A DNA stretch of 64,000 nucleotides from Zygnema cylindricum (taxonomy: Eukaryota; Streptophyta; Zygnematophyceae; Zygnematales; Zygnemataceae): assembly GCA_037447655.1 (NCBI GenBank), contig JBBHKE010003346.1, positions 64,178-128,177 on the forward strand. Direction: 5' to 3'. The position numbers and the translations under genes were made by a program. Under the pieces are notes generated by a model that did not search any database, was not told the origin of the DNA, and was given only the letters and a program-made list of their open reading frames with translations. Positions 45,826 to 56,211 of this stretch are shown here, piece by piece; within the stretch, counting starts at the first letter, position 1, and the number at the start of each line of letters is the position of its first letter.

Positions 45826-47353
45826 GAAGGCTTCACCACAAGTTCTAGCTCAAGCGGAACAAACGGTTACACCACAAGTCGCGGATCAGCAAAGGCAGTC
45901 AAATCGAAGACTGGCAAAACTTTTAGCCTCAAAATTTCCGGGGGGGAAGAGATCTAGTTGTCGTCTGCAAGCAAGCTCTCACTTTGCTTTTTCTGCAGCT
46001 ACAAAGGAGCCTCTAACAATTCAGGAGGCCTTTTCATCACCTGAGAGAAATCATCGGATTGAGGCGGCGAACGATGAAATAAAATCTATTATGGAGGCAC
46101 AGACGTGGGAGCTGGTGGATCTTCCTCCAAGCAGATAAGCCATCGGCACCAAATGGGTATTCAAGGTGAAGTTGAACCCGGACAACACCATAAAAAGGTA
46201 TAAGGCCAAACTAGTGGCCAAGGGGTATAATCAAAAAGCAGGTATTGATTTTGAAGAAACCTTCTCTCCAGTTGTTGGATTTCCTACTGTCATAATCTTG
46301 CTAAGTCTACCGACTATAGAAAATATGGAAATACAACAAATGGATGTTAAAACAGCTTTCTTGCATGGAGAATTAGAAGAGACCATCTACATGAAACAAC
46401 ATGATATGTATGTAGAAAAACGAAAGGAGGAATTGGTGTGCAAACTGATGAAATCTTTGTATGGCTAAAACAAGCCCCCAGACAATGGAATTTGAAGATG
46501 AGCTATTCCCACCTCTCACCCTCATCCCATCCCACTCATGTCCACCTGTCAAAACGCCAAAACATATGCCTGCCACAAGGATTCACATCTAAAATGAAGT
46601 AATTGAGTCAGACTCACGCATAATGGTTTGTGAGAATCTAGAGACAGGGGAGGAAGAGTTTATGGCTTGAAAGCCATATAGATAGGTAGTTGGAAGTCTT
46701 ATATATTTTATGAACTCAACAAGACCCGACATTGCAGCAGCTATGGGAGTCTTGAGTACAAGTCAGCATAATCCTAAAAAGGCATATTGGGAAGCAGCAA
46801 AAAGGGTGTTGAGATATCTTGCAAGTACTCAAAATCTCAAGCTTGTACTTGGAGGAGGAGAGGTGAAAATACAAACATGGAGCGATGCTCGCTATGGAGA
46901 CATGCCAAGCCGGAAATCTACGACCGGCTTTGTTTTGAAGATTGATTATGGAACTTGCTGTTGGAGTAGCAAATTACTAAAGGTTACGGCTCAATCCACA
47001 ATGGAGTCAAAATATATGGCAGCAGTTTCTGCCCTCAAGGAGCTCTTATGGGTCAAGTCCATTTTACAAAAACTTGGGTATATGCAAACTGGTCCTCAAG
47101 TTATCTGGTGTTACAACTAGGCAGCCATAACAATTACCTCTAACCCCACACATCATTTTAAGAGCAAACACATAGATGTTAGACTTCATTTTGTTAGAGA
47201 AAAAGTAGTTGCAAAAGTCGTTAAACAATGTTATTTACCGGATGAGAAGATGTTGGCTGACATGTTAACAAAAGCCCTTCCTGCTCTTAAGTTACAGTTT
47301 TGCAAAGATGCTATTAGACTAACTAAGTAACTGAGTCTAAAGATTTAGGGGAG
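45826..47353 (+). pseudogene. A2 pol unit 1 (RT/RNase H), with deletion and filler
   Basis: Copy of 51170-52951. It holds the linker, RT start (EAQTWELVDLPPSR, then TAA), ERY-equivalent KRYKAKLVAKGYNQKAGIDF, QMDVKTAFLHGELEETIYMK and RNase H (DARYGDMPSRKSTTGFVLK). About 345 bp of RT, including the YVDD region, is replaced by ~100 bp of unrelated filler at about 46497-46594. Stops include 46136 and 46466. Not functional. Confidence 0.88.
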
Positions 47354-48384
47354 TGTTGTAATTTATAAAGATTTATTTCAATAAATAAGGGTAAAAATAA
47401 CTTAGGATATTTTCCTAGTAGTCTACTGTAATACTTACGTTTATTAGCGTTACAATAGCAAATAGTACAGTATAGTGTATCATACTTTTGCAGGGATACG
47501 TGTTGGTGAAAAAAACGAATGCAGGTTTTTCGGAGTGGCGCCGACAGTAAGCCATACGTGTCAAAACAGTTGACGATTCGATTTAGATGATTGGACGAAC
47601 GAGATCTGACCCGGGTACTTCGGAAACATATGGTACAGTTTGACGGTACCATCGTCGATCAAATTTGCTTCAATGGACGCGATTCACCCAAGACCACAAG
47701 CGTGATTCACGAGGGACCACAAGCGTGATTCGCGTGGGACCACAAGTGACGAAACACTTTGGTGCTTCGTACTGCACAACCACATTCGGCTGGACTTTAG
47801 CGATTACCGCTGACTAAGCATTTCGAACGTTTTGTGTACGGTTGGAACGTTTTGTGTACGGTTCAATATCTGTAAATATTTGAATAACATTTATTTGTAG
47901 TTTAGTGTAATAAAAAATAGTGTTCCATTAATCAGGTTTTTAGAAAATAATAATTAGGGTTTTTAAGGTACAATGACGTACAAGTAGGATGCTTTGTCGT
48001 TAGTCAGGATAATAACCGTAGTAACAGTTACCCAAATTAGTGTAGATCAGTAGATACACACTGTGAGTATATAACTTAGGACTTAGCCAATTTTGTAGTA
48101 TCCAGTTTTGGGAATATGATTTTATGAGGGCAATTTTTGGGAAACTTCCAAATATTATATCTTATGGTTTACTCGGCCACTTGGGCTCCAAGTTTGAGAA
48201 TTGTTAGTTTACTGTATTTTGTATCACTGTGGCAAATTTGAGGCATATTGGCTTTTTGAGTCATATTTTGTGTCAGTTCAAAGTTGGCTATTGAGTAGGT
48301 ACTTTGATAGTTTCTGCTGGTGTTCATGTCTACTTCCACTACTACTGCTGGTTCTCCTCTTGCAACGGTGGTTGTAGAACAACA
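47354..48384 (+). repeat. A2 LTR2 (middle LTR, 1031 bp)
   Basis: Begins TGTTGTAATTTATAAAG and ends GTTGTAGAACAACA. It serves as 3' LTR of unit 1 and 5' LTR of unit 2. The first ~430 bp match LTR3 exactly by eye; the rest shows roughly 20 differences. Confidence 0.92.
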
Positions 48385-49320
48385 CGTTATGGGCCTTTTG
48401 TCAAGAATTCCTATCTTTAATGGCCAAAAGTATGCGTATTGGGCGGCGATGGTTGAATCGTCGTTTGAAACTGCAGACTTATTCCGGGTCTTGGATGGCT
48501 CCGTTGATGAAACAGATCCGACTTGGTCGAAAAAGAATTATATGGCAAGGAACAATCTAATTCTTTGTATTTCATAAAATTTGGTCATTTCTCCACTGAA
48601 AATGAAGAAGGCGAGCGAGAATTGGACATCACTTAAATCCGCTTTTGAGAAATCGAATGTTCAGGGGAGCTCTTGGTGGCTGGAAAAATTTGGGGATACA
48701 AATACTCGGAGGGTACTATGGTCGAGTATTCTGACGATTTTCGTAGACTGATTGATGCTCACTCTTCTGCTTGGGGGTTATTTCATGAGTTTCAACAGAC
48801 AATTTTGCTTATTTGAGGTCTCCCTAGTAGCATGAAGGGTGTGTCCGTTGAGTTAAAAAGTCATGATAAAGTTAGCTGGTCATTTCAGTTAGCATATAAT
48901 CTTATATAAGAGGAAGAGACTAATACTAAACTCCTTGAAGGAGAAGGAAAGGTTGAAGCTTTTTCCACAGACTTTGACAAAAGAAATCAGATTAATCAGA
49001 ACAAGAGTCAGTTTAACCAGAATCAGAATCAATTTACTTATTATAATCAGAGGCATAATAGGCCATCTTCTACTACTTGCTTTTATTTTTATGAGAGGGT
49101 CATGGATACAGGTACTGTCCTAAGCTGAAAAAGGCTTATAAGACAGGTTTATACAGGCCAGGTTGCCAGCAAAGCCAATATCACAAAGGCTTCTTTGGGA
49201 ATCCTACCCGTGGAAATGCTATTTTTTCAGCTTCTGCAACTAAGGCAGATAAGTCTTTAAGCTTCAAAGAGACAGAGGATGCGGCATTATTTGCTATTGC
49301 GGCAGCCATGGAGGGTCTTA
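48320..49320 (+). pseudogene. A2 gag relic with LTR-encoded start
   Basis: The frame 48320-48577 starts in LTR2 (MSTSTTTAGSPLATVVVEQH), reads straight through the LTR end and primer-binding site and continues MGLLSRIPIFNGQKYAYWAA, the Copia gag N-terminus. A stop follows at 48575 (LCIS). Later gag is in other frames, with an Asn/Gln-rich stretch near 49.0 kb and a zinc knuckle reduced to CFYFYERV near 49.08 kb, where the second Cys is lost. Confidence 0.87.
48385..48395 (+). other. A2 primer-binding site
   Basis: CGTTATGGGCC directly after LTR2. GTTATGGGCC is complementary to the anticodon loop of initiator tRNA-Met, and the ATG at 48389-48391 is the internal gag start. Confidence 0.7.
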
Positions 49321-50737
49321 AGGATGCAAGATGGATCATGGACACGGGAGCGTCTGCCCATATGTGTTGGAACAAGGCGTCTTTTACGAATTTATAGCAA
49401 ACATCTCCAAAGAGTATTTATTATGCTTGTGGCATGAGTGTTCAAACCTCAGCTCAGGGTGATGTATCTTTGATGGTAGATGTGGGGGAAAGTCGGTAGA
49501 ATGAACCCTTCATAATGTTTTGTTTGTTCCAGAGTTTTAAAAATTTCTTTTTTCTACATCATTAGTGGAGAGCAAAGGCTTTGAAGTCGTTCTGAAAGAA
49601 GGTAGACAAGTTGCTAGCAAGAAAGGGAAAGTAGCAGTTACACGAACTAGAGATGCTAGCAAAATGTACTGGGTGGACATGGCTGAATATAAAGAAAATG
49701 ATGTTCTCTACTCCAGTGTCCAATCGGATAATGAGTTGTGGCATAAAAGATTAGGACATATGAATTATGATAGCCTTAAAAAAATGGTGAATTCGGGAAA
49801 AGTTGAAGGAGTTTCTCTCAGTTCCCATCCTATAAAATCATGTGATGGTTGTTCACTTGGCAAGATCCACAAATTGCCATTTCCACAAGAAACACACCAC
49901 AGATTGGAGAAAGTTCTGCGGTTAATACATTCTGATGTTCTCGGTCCTTCACAAGTGGCTTCCGTTGGAGGCGTCCACTGTATGGTTACATTTACAGATG
50001 ACTACTCAAGATATTCCAAAGTTTACTTCATGCAACATAAAAGTGAAGTGTTTACTCACTTCAAACACTATAAAGCGTGGGCTTAAAAGCTTCATGGAGT
50101 TCTTATCTTGGCGCTGAGACCGGACAATGGGGGAGAATATACATCAAAGGAATTCGAAGAGTTTCTCCTTCAACAAGGTATAAGTCACAATCTTACAGTT
50201 CCATATACACTGGAGCAGAATGGTGTTTCTGAGAGATTAAATAGAACAGTGACCGAAAGTGCTCGGTCCATGCTTAGAGATAAAGGGCTAGATTTGAAAT
50301 TCTGGGTTGAAGTACTTAATTGCGCTATATATATTAAGAATAGAATTGCTGCTAGATCTATTAACACTACAACTTTTGAGCTTCGGACAGGAGAAAAACA
50401 TGATGTTAGTCACTTTAAGATCTTTGGCAGCAAGTGTTTTATTTTAGACACTTCACAGGATAGATGGAAAATAGATTCTAAAGGCTTACCAAAATTTTTC
50501 ATGGGGTATGATAATAATGCAAAAGGTTATAGAGTTTTTGTATTTGAGAAACAGAAAGTGGTTATCTCTAGAAATATCCAGATTAAAAATGAGATGGATT
50601 CGCTTGACTCTTTTCAAGTGCCAGACAAACCGGCAAAGGAAAACCAAGAATATGTAATATTTCACCACACGCAGCAAGTTTACTTTCCACAACCAAATGG
50701 GACTACTCTTCATTTAGTTCCTTTAGTGACTTCACGA
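49321..50737 (+). pseudogene. A2 protease and integrase (best-preserved family-A copy)
   Basis: The protease MDTGASAHMC is intact near 49.34 kb. From 49565 a long frame gives the GAG-pre/zinc-finger LWHKRLGHMNYDSLKKMV and CDGCSLGKIHKLPFP, then integrase core SDVLGP (first Asp), TFTDDYSRYSKVYF (second Asp) to a stop at 50084. From 50108 the next frame has RPDNGGEYTSKEFEEF (with the third acidic site in this region), EQNGVSERLNRTV and the C-terminal FFMGYDNNAKGYRVFVFE. One stop and one shift near 50.09 kb separate the two halves. Frameshifts near 49.4-49.55 kb break the protease. The TRIM inserted in the linker after 50737. Confidence 0.88.
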
Positions 50738-50883
50738 TGTTAGATTTCCTAGAAATCCGGGATACGGCATGTCCCACACTTGGGAAAATTGAGCCGGCCA
50801 GGGTTCGAACCTGGGACCTTTCACTTCAGCTGCGAACGCACTACCACTGTGCCACCAGCTCGATGTTGAGACTGGCGGGTCCG
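50738..50883 (-). repeat. TRIM 3' LTR (146 bp)
   Basis: Plus-strand start TGTTAGATTTCCTAG. The last base is G where the other LTR has A, so the element-sense TG end is lost in this copy. Confidence 0.88.
50791..50861 (-). other. tRNA-like module in TRIM 3' LTR (71 nt)
   Basis: On the minus strand it folds as a full cloverleaf: acceptor GAGCTGG with CCGGCTC (7 pairs, one G-T), D stem GCAC/GTGC, anticodon stem TTCGC/GTGAA (one wobble), loop AGCTGAA, 5-base variable loop, T arm CCAGG-TTCGAAC-CCTGG. A box (TGGCACAGTGG) and B box (GGTTCGAACC) are good. Position 33 is G instead of the invariant U, so a working tRNA is unlikely. A Pol III promoter role is plausible. The formal anticodon is CTG. Confidence 0.8.
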
Positions 50884-51010
50884 TACCCATTTATTACGGG
50901 CGGCTCGAGTATGGATATTTCCATATTCTACCCCGTATTGGACCGGCTTCACGTGCCAATCCAACACCCCCCCTCACGGGAAAGCCGGTCAAACCATCCG
51001 CAATCCCGCT

Positions 51011-51023
51011 GGCTCCGATACCA
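51011..51023 (-). other. TRIM primer-binding site
   Basis: TGGTATCGGAGCC in element sense, directly next to the 5' LTR. This is the usual plant Copia/TRIM site for the 3' end of initiator tRNA-Met (TGGTATCAGAGC type), unlike the half-tRNA site of families A and B. Confidence 0.85.
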
Positions 51024-51169
51024 TGTTAGATTTCCTAGAAATCCGGGATACGGCATGTCCCACACTTGGGAAAATTGAGCCGGCCAGGGTTCGAACCTAG
51101 GACCTTTCACTTCAGCTGCGAACGCACTACCACTGTGCCACCAGCTCGATGTTGAGACTGGCGGGTCCA
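51024..51169 (-). repeat. TRIM 5' LTR (146 bp)
   Basis: Differs from the 3' LTR at very few positions (for example CCTAGG in place of CCTGGG in the T arm), which suggests a young insertion. Confidence 0.88.
51077..51147 (-). other. tRNA-like module in TRIM 5' LTR (71 nt)
   Basis: Same cloverleaf as 50791-50861 with one change in the T stem. A and B boxes are intact. If Pol III starts just upstream of the A box, transcripts would run from within the LTR across the internal region. Confidence 0.78.
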
Positions 51170-52951
51170 CGAAGGCTTCACCACAAGTTCTAGCTCAAGC
51201 GGAACAAACGGTTACACCACAAGTCGCGGATCAGCAAAGGCAGTCAAATCGAAGACTGGCAAAACTTTTAGCCTCAAAATTTCCGGGGGGGAAGAGATCT
51301 AGTTGTCGTCTGCAAGCAAGCTCTCACTTTGCTTTTTCTGCAGCTACAAAGGAGCCTCTAACAATTCAGGAGGCCTTTTCATCACCTGAGAGAAATCATC
51401 GGATTGAGGCGGCGAACGATGAAATAAAATCTATTATGGAGGCACAGACGTGGGAGCTGGTGGATCTTCCTCCAAGCAGATAAGCCATCGGCACCAAATG
51501 GGTATTCAAGGTGAAGTTGAACCCGGACAACACCATAAAAAGGTATAAGGCCAAACTAGTGGCCAAGGGGTATAATCAAAAAGCAGGTATTGATTTTGAA
51601 GAAACCTTCTCTCCAGTTGTTGGATTTCCTACTGTCATAATCTTGCTAAGTCTACCGACTATAGAAAATATGGAAATACAACAAATGGATGTTAAAACAG
51701 CTTTCTTGCATGGAGAATTAGAAGAGACCATCTACATGAAACAACATGATATGTATGTAGAAAAACGAAAGGAGGAATTGGTGTGCAAACTGATGAAATC
51801 TTTGTATGGCTAAAACAAGCCCCCAGACAATGGAATTTGAAGTTAGATGAGTTTTTGACTGGGCTAGGTTTTAAGAGAATTAGCTCAGATCATTTTGTAC
51901 ATGTTCTTCAAGGGGGGGATGGGATAATTGACATTGTTGTATATGTGGATGGTCTATTATTAATAAGTTAGTCAATGGATGAAATAAACCGCATTAAAGC
52001 GGCTTTAAGTTCTAGGTTTGAGATGAAGGACCTCGGAGAGGCCAAGTATATCTTAGGTTTACAGGTAGAAAGAGACAAAAACAAAAGGTTGATTATGTTC
52101 ACTTAGAAAGAAGCAATAGGTAACATGCTGGAAAGATTTGAAATGAAAGATGTCAAAGGATCTATAACTCCCATTGAATTCAGGCAAAATTTTGAAGTAA
52201 TTGAGTCAGACTCACGCATAATGGTTTGTGAGAATCTAGAGACAGGGGAGGAAGAGTTTATGGCTTGAAAGCCATATAGATAGGTAGTTGGAAGTCTTAT
52301 ATATTTTATGAACTCAACAAGACCCGACATTGCAGCAGCTATGGGAGTCTTGAGTACAAGTCAGCATAATCCTAAAAAGGCATATTGGGAAGCAGCAAAA
52401 AGGGTGTTGAGATATCTTGCAAGTACTCAAAATCTCAAGCTTGTACTTGGAGGAGGAGAGGTGAAAATACAAACATGGAGCGATGCTCGCTATGGAGACA
52501 TGCCAAGCCGGAAATCTACGACCGGCTTTGTTTTGAAGATTGATTATGGAACTTGCTGTTGGAGTAGCAAATTACTAAAGGTTACGGCTCAATCCACAAT
52601 GGAGTCAAAATATATGGCAGCAGTTTCTGCCCTCAAGGAGCTCTTATGGGTCAAGTCCATTTTACAAAAACTTGGGTATATGCAAACTGGTCCTCAAGTT
52701 ATCTGGTGTTACAACTAGGCAGCCATAACAATTACCTCTAACCCCACACATCATTTTAAGAGCAAACACATAGATGTTAGACTTCATTTTGTTAGAGAAA
52801 AAGTAGTTGCAAAAGTCGTTAAACAATGTTATTTACCGGATGAGAAGATGTTGGCTGACATGTTAACAAAAGCCCTTCCTGCTCTTAAGTTACAGTTTTG
52901 CAAAGATGCTATTAGACTAACTAAGTAACTGAGTCTAAAGATTTAGGGGAG
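51170..52951 (+). pseudogene. A2 pol unit 2: RT and RNase H
   Basis: Linker (QAEQTVTPQVADQQRQ type), RT start with TAA at 51481, KRYKAKLVAKGYNQKAGIDF, MDVKTAFLHGELEETIYMK, QAPRQWNLKLDEFLTGLGF and the active-site box YVDGLLLI, where the second Asp is Gly, so polymerase activity would be lost. RNase H follows with KSTTGFVLKIDYGTCCWS, MESKYMAAVSALKELLWVK and WCYN in place of the usual WCDN. Stops near 51811, 51969, 52106, 52268 and 52718. The spacer with GGGGAG purine tract leads to LTR3. Confidence 0.88.
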
Positions 52952-53982
52952 TGTTGTAATTTATAAAGATTTATTTCAATAAATAAGGGTAAAAATAACT
53001 TAGGATATTTTCCTAGTAGTCTACTGTAATACTTACGTTTATTAGCGTTACAATAGCAAATAGTACAGTATAGTGTATCATACTTTTGCAGGGATACGTG
53101 TTGGTGAAAAAAACGAATGCAGGTTTTTCGGAGTGGCGCCGACAGTAAGCCATACGTGTCAAAACAGTTGACGATTCGATTTAGATGATTGGACGAACGA
53201 GATCTGACCCGGGTACTTCGGAAACATATGGTACAGTTTGACGGTACCATCGTCGATCAAATTTGCTTCAATGGACGCGATTCACCCAAGACCACAAGCG
53301 TGATTCACGAGGGACCACAAGCGTGATTCGCGTGGGACCACAAGTGACGAAACACTTTGGTGCTTCGTACTACACAACCACATTCGGCTGGACTTTAGCG
53401 ATTGCCGCTGACTAAGCATTTCGAACGTTTTGTGTACAGTTGGAACGTTTTGTGTACGGTTCAATATCTGTAAATATCTGAATAACATTTATTTGTAGTT
53501 TAGTGTAATAAAAAATAGTGTTCCATTACTCAGGTTTTTAGAAAATAATAATTAGGGTTTTTAAGGTACAATGACGTACAAGTAGGATGCTTTGTCGTTA
53601 GTCAGGATAATAACCGTACTAACGGTTACCCAAATTAGTGTAGATCAATAGATACACACTGTGAGTATATAACTTAGGACTTAGCCAATTTTGTAGTATC
53701 CAGTTTTGGGAATATGATTTTATTGAGGCAATTTTTGGGAAACTTCCAAATATTATATCTTATGGTTTACTCGCCCACTTGGGCTGCAAGTTTGGGAATT
53801 GCTAGTTTACTATATTTTGTATCACTGTGGCAAATTTGAGGCATATTGGCTTTTTGAGTCATATTTTGTGTTAGTTCAAAGCTGGCTGTTGAGTAGGTAC
53901 TTTGATAGTTTCTGTTGGTGTTCATGTCTACTTCCACTACTACTATTGGTTCTCCTCCTGCAACGGTGGTTGTATAACAACA
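52952..53982 (+). repeat. A2 LTR3 (3' LTR, 1031 bp)
   Basis: Begins TGTTGTAATTTATAAAG and ends GTTGTATAACAACA before the TCAAA target duplication. This junction fixes the LTR end downstream of the MSTST coding start. Confidence 0.93.
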
Positions 53983-53987
53983 TCAAA

Positions 53988-55368
53988 ACCCTTATCATCT
54001 AACACAGACATTGAGATGAGGTTTTTGTTTAATTCTGGAATAAACAACACATTAGAGAATGTCACTATGGATGCTTTTCCCTCCACTAAGACTTTCAAAT
54101 CTACCGATCCTACAATAGTAGTAGTGACTACCCTCCCATCCCCATACTCTATCACTATGATGGGAATCTTTCTCATGTTAGTGAACAGGTGTGTATCCTT
54201 ACACATTTTCATGGACGCACTGGAATACACAATCCAACCTCCTTCGCCTTTCAAACCTCCAAAAGCACATTTCTACTTTCGAGGAATTTCAACCTCGGTC
54301 TTTGCCTCCATCTCCTCATCCAGCAAGAGCTCACCGTTCTCGTCCTCGAATTCCTCCTCGTGTACCTGAGTAACAAGAGCCTTTTTCTTTCTTGTTGGAG
54401 GTCCACCGATCAGCCCCTCCTCTAACTGAAGTTCGGTTAACTTAGTGCACTCCGCCATATAGTGCTCTGATTTCTTACAAAAATGACACAAACCCTTGGG
54501 AGCCTTTGGTCCAAACTCCTCGGTCTGAGTTTTTTGCCCCCCCCCCTCTCCATAATTTCTGATCGATTTTCAAAAATCGTTGTTCATCGAATCGGTCCCA
54601 ACAGCCAAGGCTTGCCCACTCTTTCCTCTACTTCAGATCTCAATTGTGTTCTCCCGAACGAGACTCATCCCTACCACTGAATTCCATATCCACCTTGAGT
54701 CTAGCAAGTCTTACACATGGTTGACTATGTTCTCGAACTCATCTGGTAACTTCATGAGCAAGCAGTTAACCTTCATCTTTTAAGTTTGAACCTGTCCAAC
54801 ACTCTCTAACTCTATGAAAAGTGTGACGAGCTCATTACAAAAATCCAACATCTTCCCCCCCTTGTATACATATGCGTTAATTTTTTAATCAGCCAATTGT
54901 TGTTGCTGAATTGTACCATTTCAGTACATCTCTATGAGAGCCACCCAAAGATCAAATGCCCTCTCTACCACGAAATGAGGAGATGCAAGCCCTTGAGTAT
55001 GATAGTGGAGGATGAAGTGATTTGTCGCCATATTGTTGTAGTCCCAGATATCGTTATCATTCTCCTCGTTCCTCGGAATAGGTGACATGAATCCCGAACC
55101 CGTTGCTATCAGTGTGATCGTCTCCTTCTCATTTCCTTCGTCCGCCACCTCCCCTTCCTTTGTCTCCTCTATTGGAGATGGATCTGCATCTCTGGTGAAT
55201 CTGCTTCTTCCAAACCCTCGAAGGATGCCAAGACTGGATGGACGCCTTAGTCATCCACTCACTATTCCCTGAAACCTTTTCTCACATATAGCTCCAGTCA
55301 TCATACTCTCCCAATATGTGAAGTCAGTTCCAATAAAGATGGGCAACCTAGAGGGTGGGCCCATAACT
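53988..55368 (-). pseudogene. B2 gag and protease relic
   Basis: In element sense: MGPPSRLPIFIGTDF-type start from the primer-binding site, gag helices (MATNHFILHYHTQGLASPHF), a zinc knuckle CHFCKKSEHYMAEC of form C-x2-C-x4-H-x4-C (intact, near 54.45-54.49 kb), an acidic linker, then the protease with YSSASMKMC, where the catalytic Asp is Tyr. It continues to VLFIPELNKNLISMSVLDDK and stops at the A2 target site. Several frameshifts. Confidence 0.85.
55354..55368 (-). other. B2 primer-binding site
   Basis: AGTTATGGGCCCACC in element sense directly after the LTR: 14 of 15 positions pair with the anticodon arm of initiator tRNA-Met. Confidence 0.72.
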
Positions 55369-56211
55369 TGCAACTCAAAGACATCCATAGGTCCTCAGAG
55401 TAGGCAGCTCACACGAAGCCTCTAGGATGGCCCTGACCCCTTTGTGTTTCAACAATAATAACTGCCACCCTAGCAGACAAAAACTCTGACCACCTTCACC
55501 TTTGTGAAGGGAAGACTCCCTTGAGTCAATAGCAAAAAGAATCTTTGAATTTGCTCCCCTGAGTAGTAAGTTATAGAGGGTCAAAGTTTACCTTTTGTAT
55601 AGAAGCTCTATAGGAGAGAGGGTCATATCTACCAAATTTTCCTAAGTCCTATCTCTCTCTAAAACTCTATCTACTAAAGTACGCCACCAATAAAAATAGT
55701 GTGTCGTACAAAAAGGTACAGGTGTCGGTGTACTTTCTGTACGACCATGGTACGACATGGCCACCCACTCGACACATGTCATACCTTGATTCGTTCTTGT
55801 AATCCTCGATGATGCCGTAATCCAATGTGGCCGTGCCATGTGTTAATCCATGTAGCGGTGAACGAAAACTGCAAAATCCTATTCCGCGATCTCGACATCC
55901 TTGGCGGTCGTCCGATCAAACCGGGTTTTCATCGTAGCTGTCATAAATTGATGCGCGATATTTGTTTCCCTGTCAAAACAAAATGGCCGTATCTGTTTCG
56001 GAACCGTACCGTACTCCGTACTTTACAAAAATGTATCCATGCACGACGTTTATAGTTTGCTTTATATAAATTTGTTCACGCTTAACAGTTTATATATGTA
56101 TCAAAACATATATGTCTCAGCACCGATCCTAGACTTGTACGATAAAGCTATCCGCTACCGGCTAGCTTAACAGACTGTAGGTACGTGGATCAAATTTCTG
56201 GGTTTGTCAAG
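55369..56211 (-). repeat. B2 5' LTR, part next to gag
   Basis: 843 bp starting TGCAACTCAAAGACATCC on the plus strand. B3 interrupts it after TTTGTCAAG. The tRNA-like block near 56.15-56.20 kb (GGATCAAATTTCTGGG) adjoins the break. Confidence 0.88.

Larger units (their letters stand above)
50738..51169 (-). mobile_element. TRIM: 432-bp miniature LTR element with tRNA-bearing LTRs
   Basis: Two 146-bp direct repeats (50738-50883 and 51024-51169) flank 140 bp of non-coding DNA. In minus sense the LTR ends are TGGACCCGCC and ATCTAACA. Directly after the 5' LTR comes TGGTATCGGAGCC, a standard initiator tRNA-Met 3'-end primer-binding site. A short purine-rich stretch (AATAAATGGG) precedes the 3' LTR. 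The flanks share ACGA, a target duplication of about 4 bp. There is no coding capacity, so it depends on another element for movement. Each LTR contains a 71-nt tRNA-shaped module. It lies in the linker between integrase and RT of A2. Confidence 0.88.
45528..53982 (+). mobile_element. A2: family-A tandem with three LTRs
   Basis: Plus-strand complex in B2 with TCAAA at 45523-45527 and 53983-53987, an exact target duplication. The order is truncated LTR1 (45528-45811), pol unit 1, LTR2 (47354-48384), gag-pol with TRIM insertion, LTR3 (52952-53982). LTR2 and LTR3 are both 1031 bp. Two pol segments are identical as far as I can see (45.83-46.49 with 51.17-51.84 kb; 46.6-47.79 with 52.2-53.39 kb). 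A shared middle LTR points to unequal or replication-associated recombination after the TRIM had inserted. Confidence 0.9.

Noticed and set aside
50791-50861. Functional tRNA gene
   Set aside because: The cloverleaf is good, but position 33 is G instead of U and both copies are inside LTRs. Called tRNA-like instead.
50737-51078. 113-codon frame at the TRIM
   Set aside because: It is a translation of the TRIM LTR and core; no coding constraint is expected.
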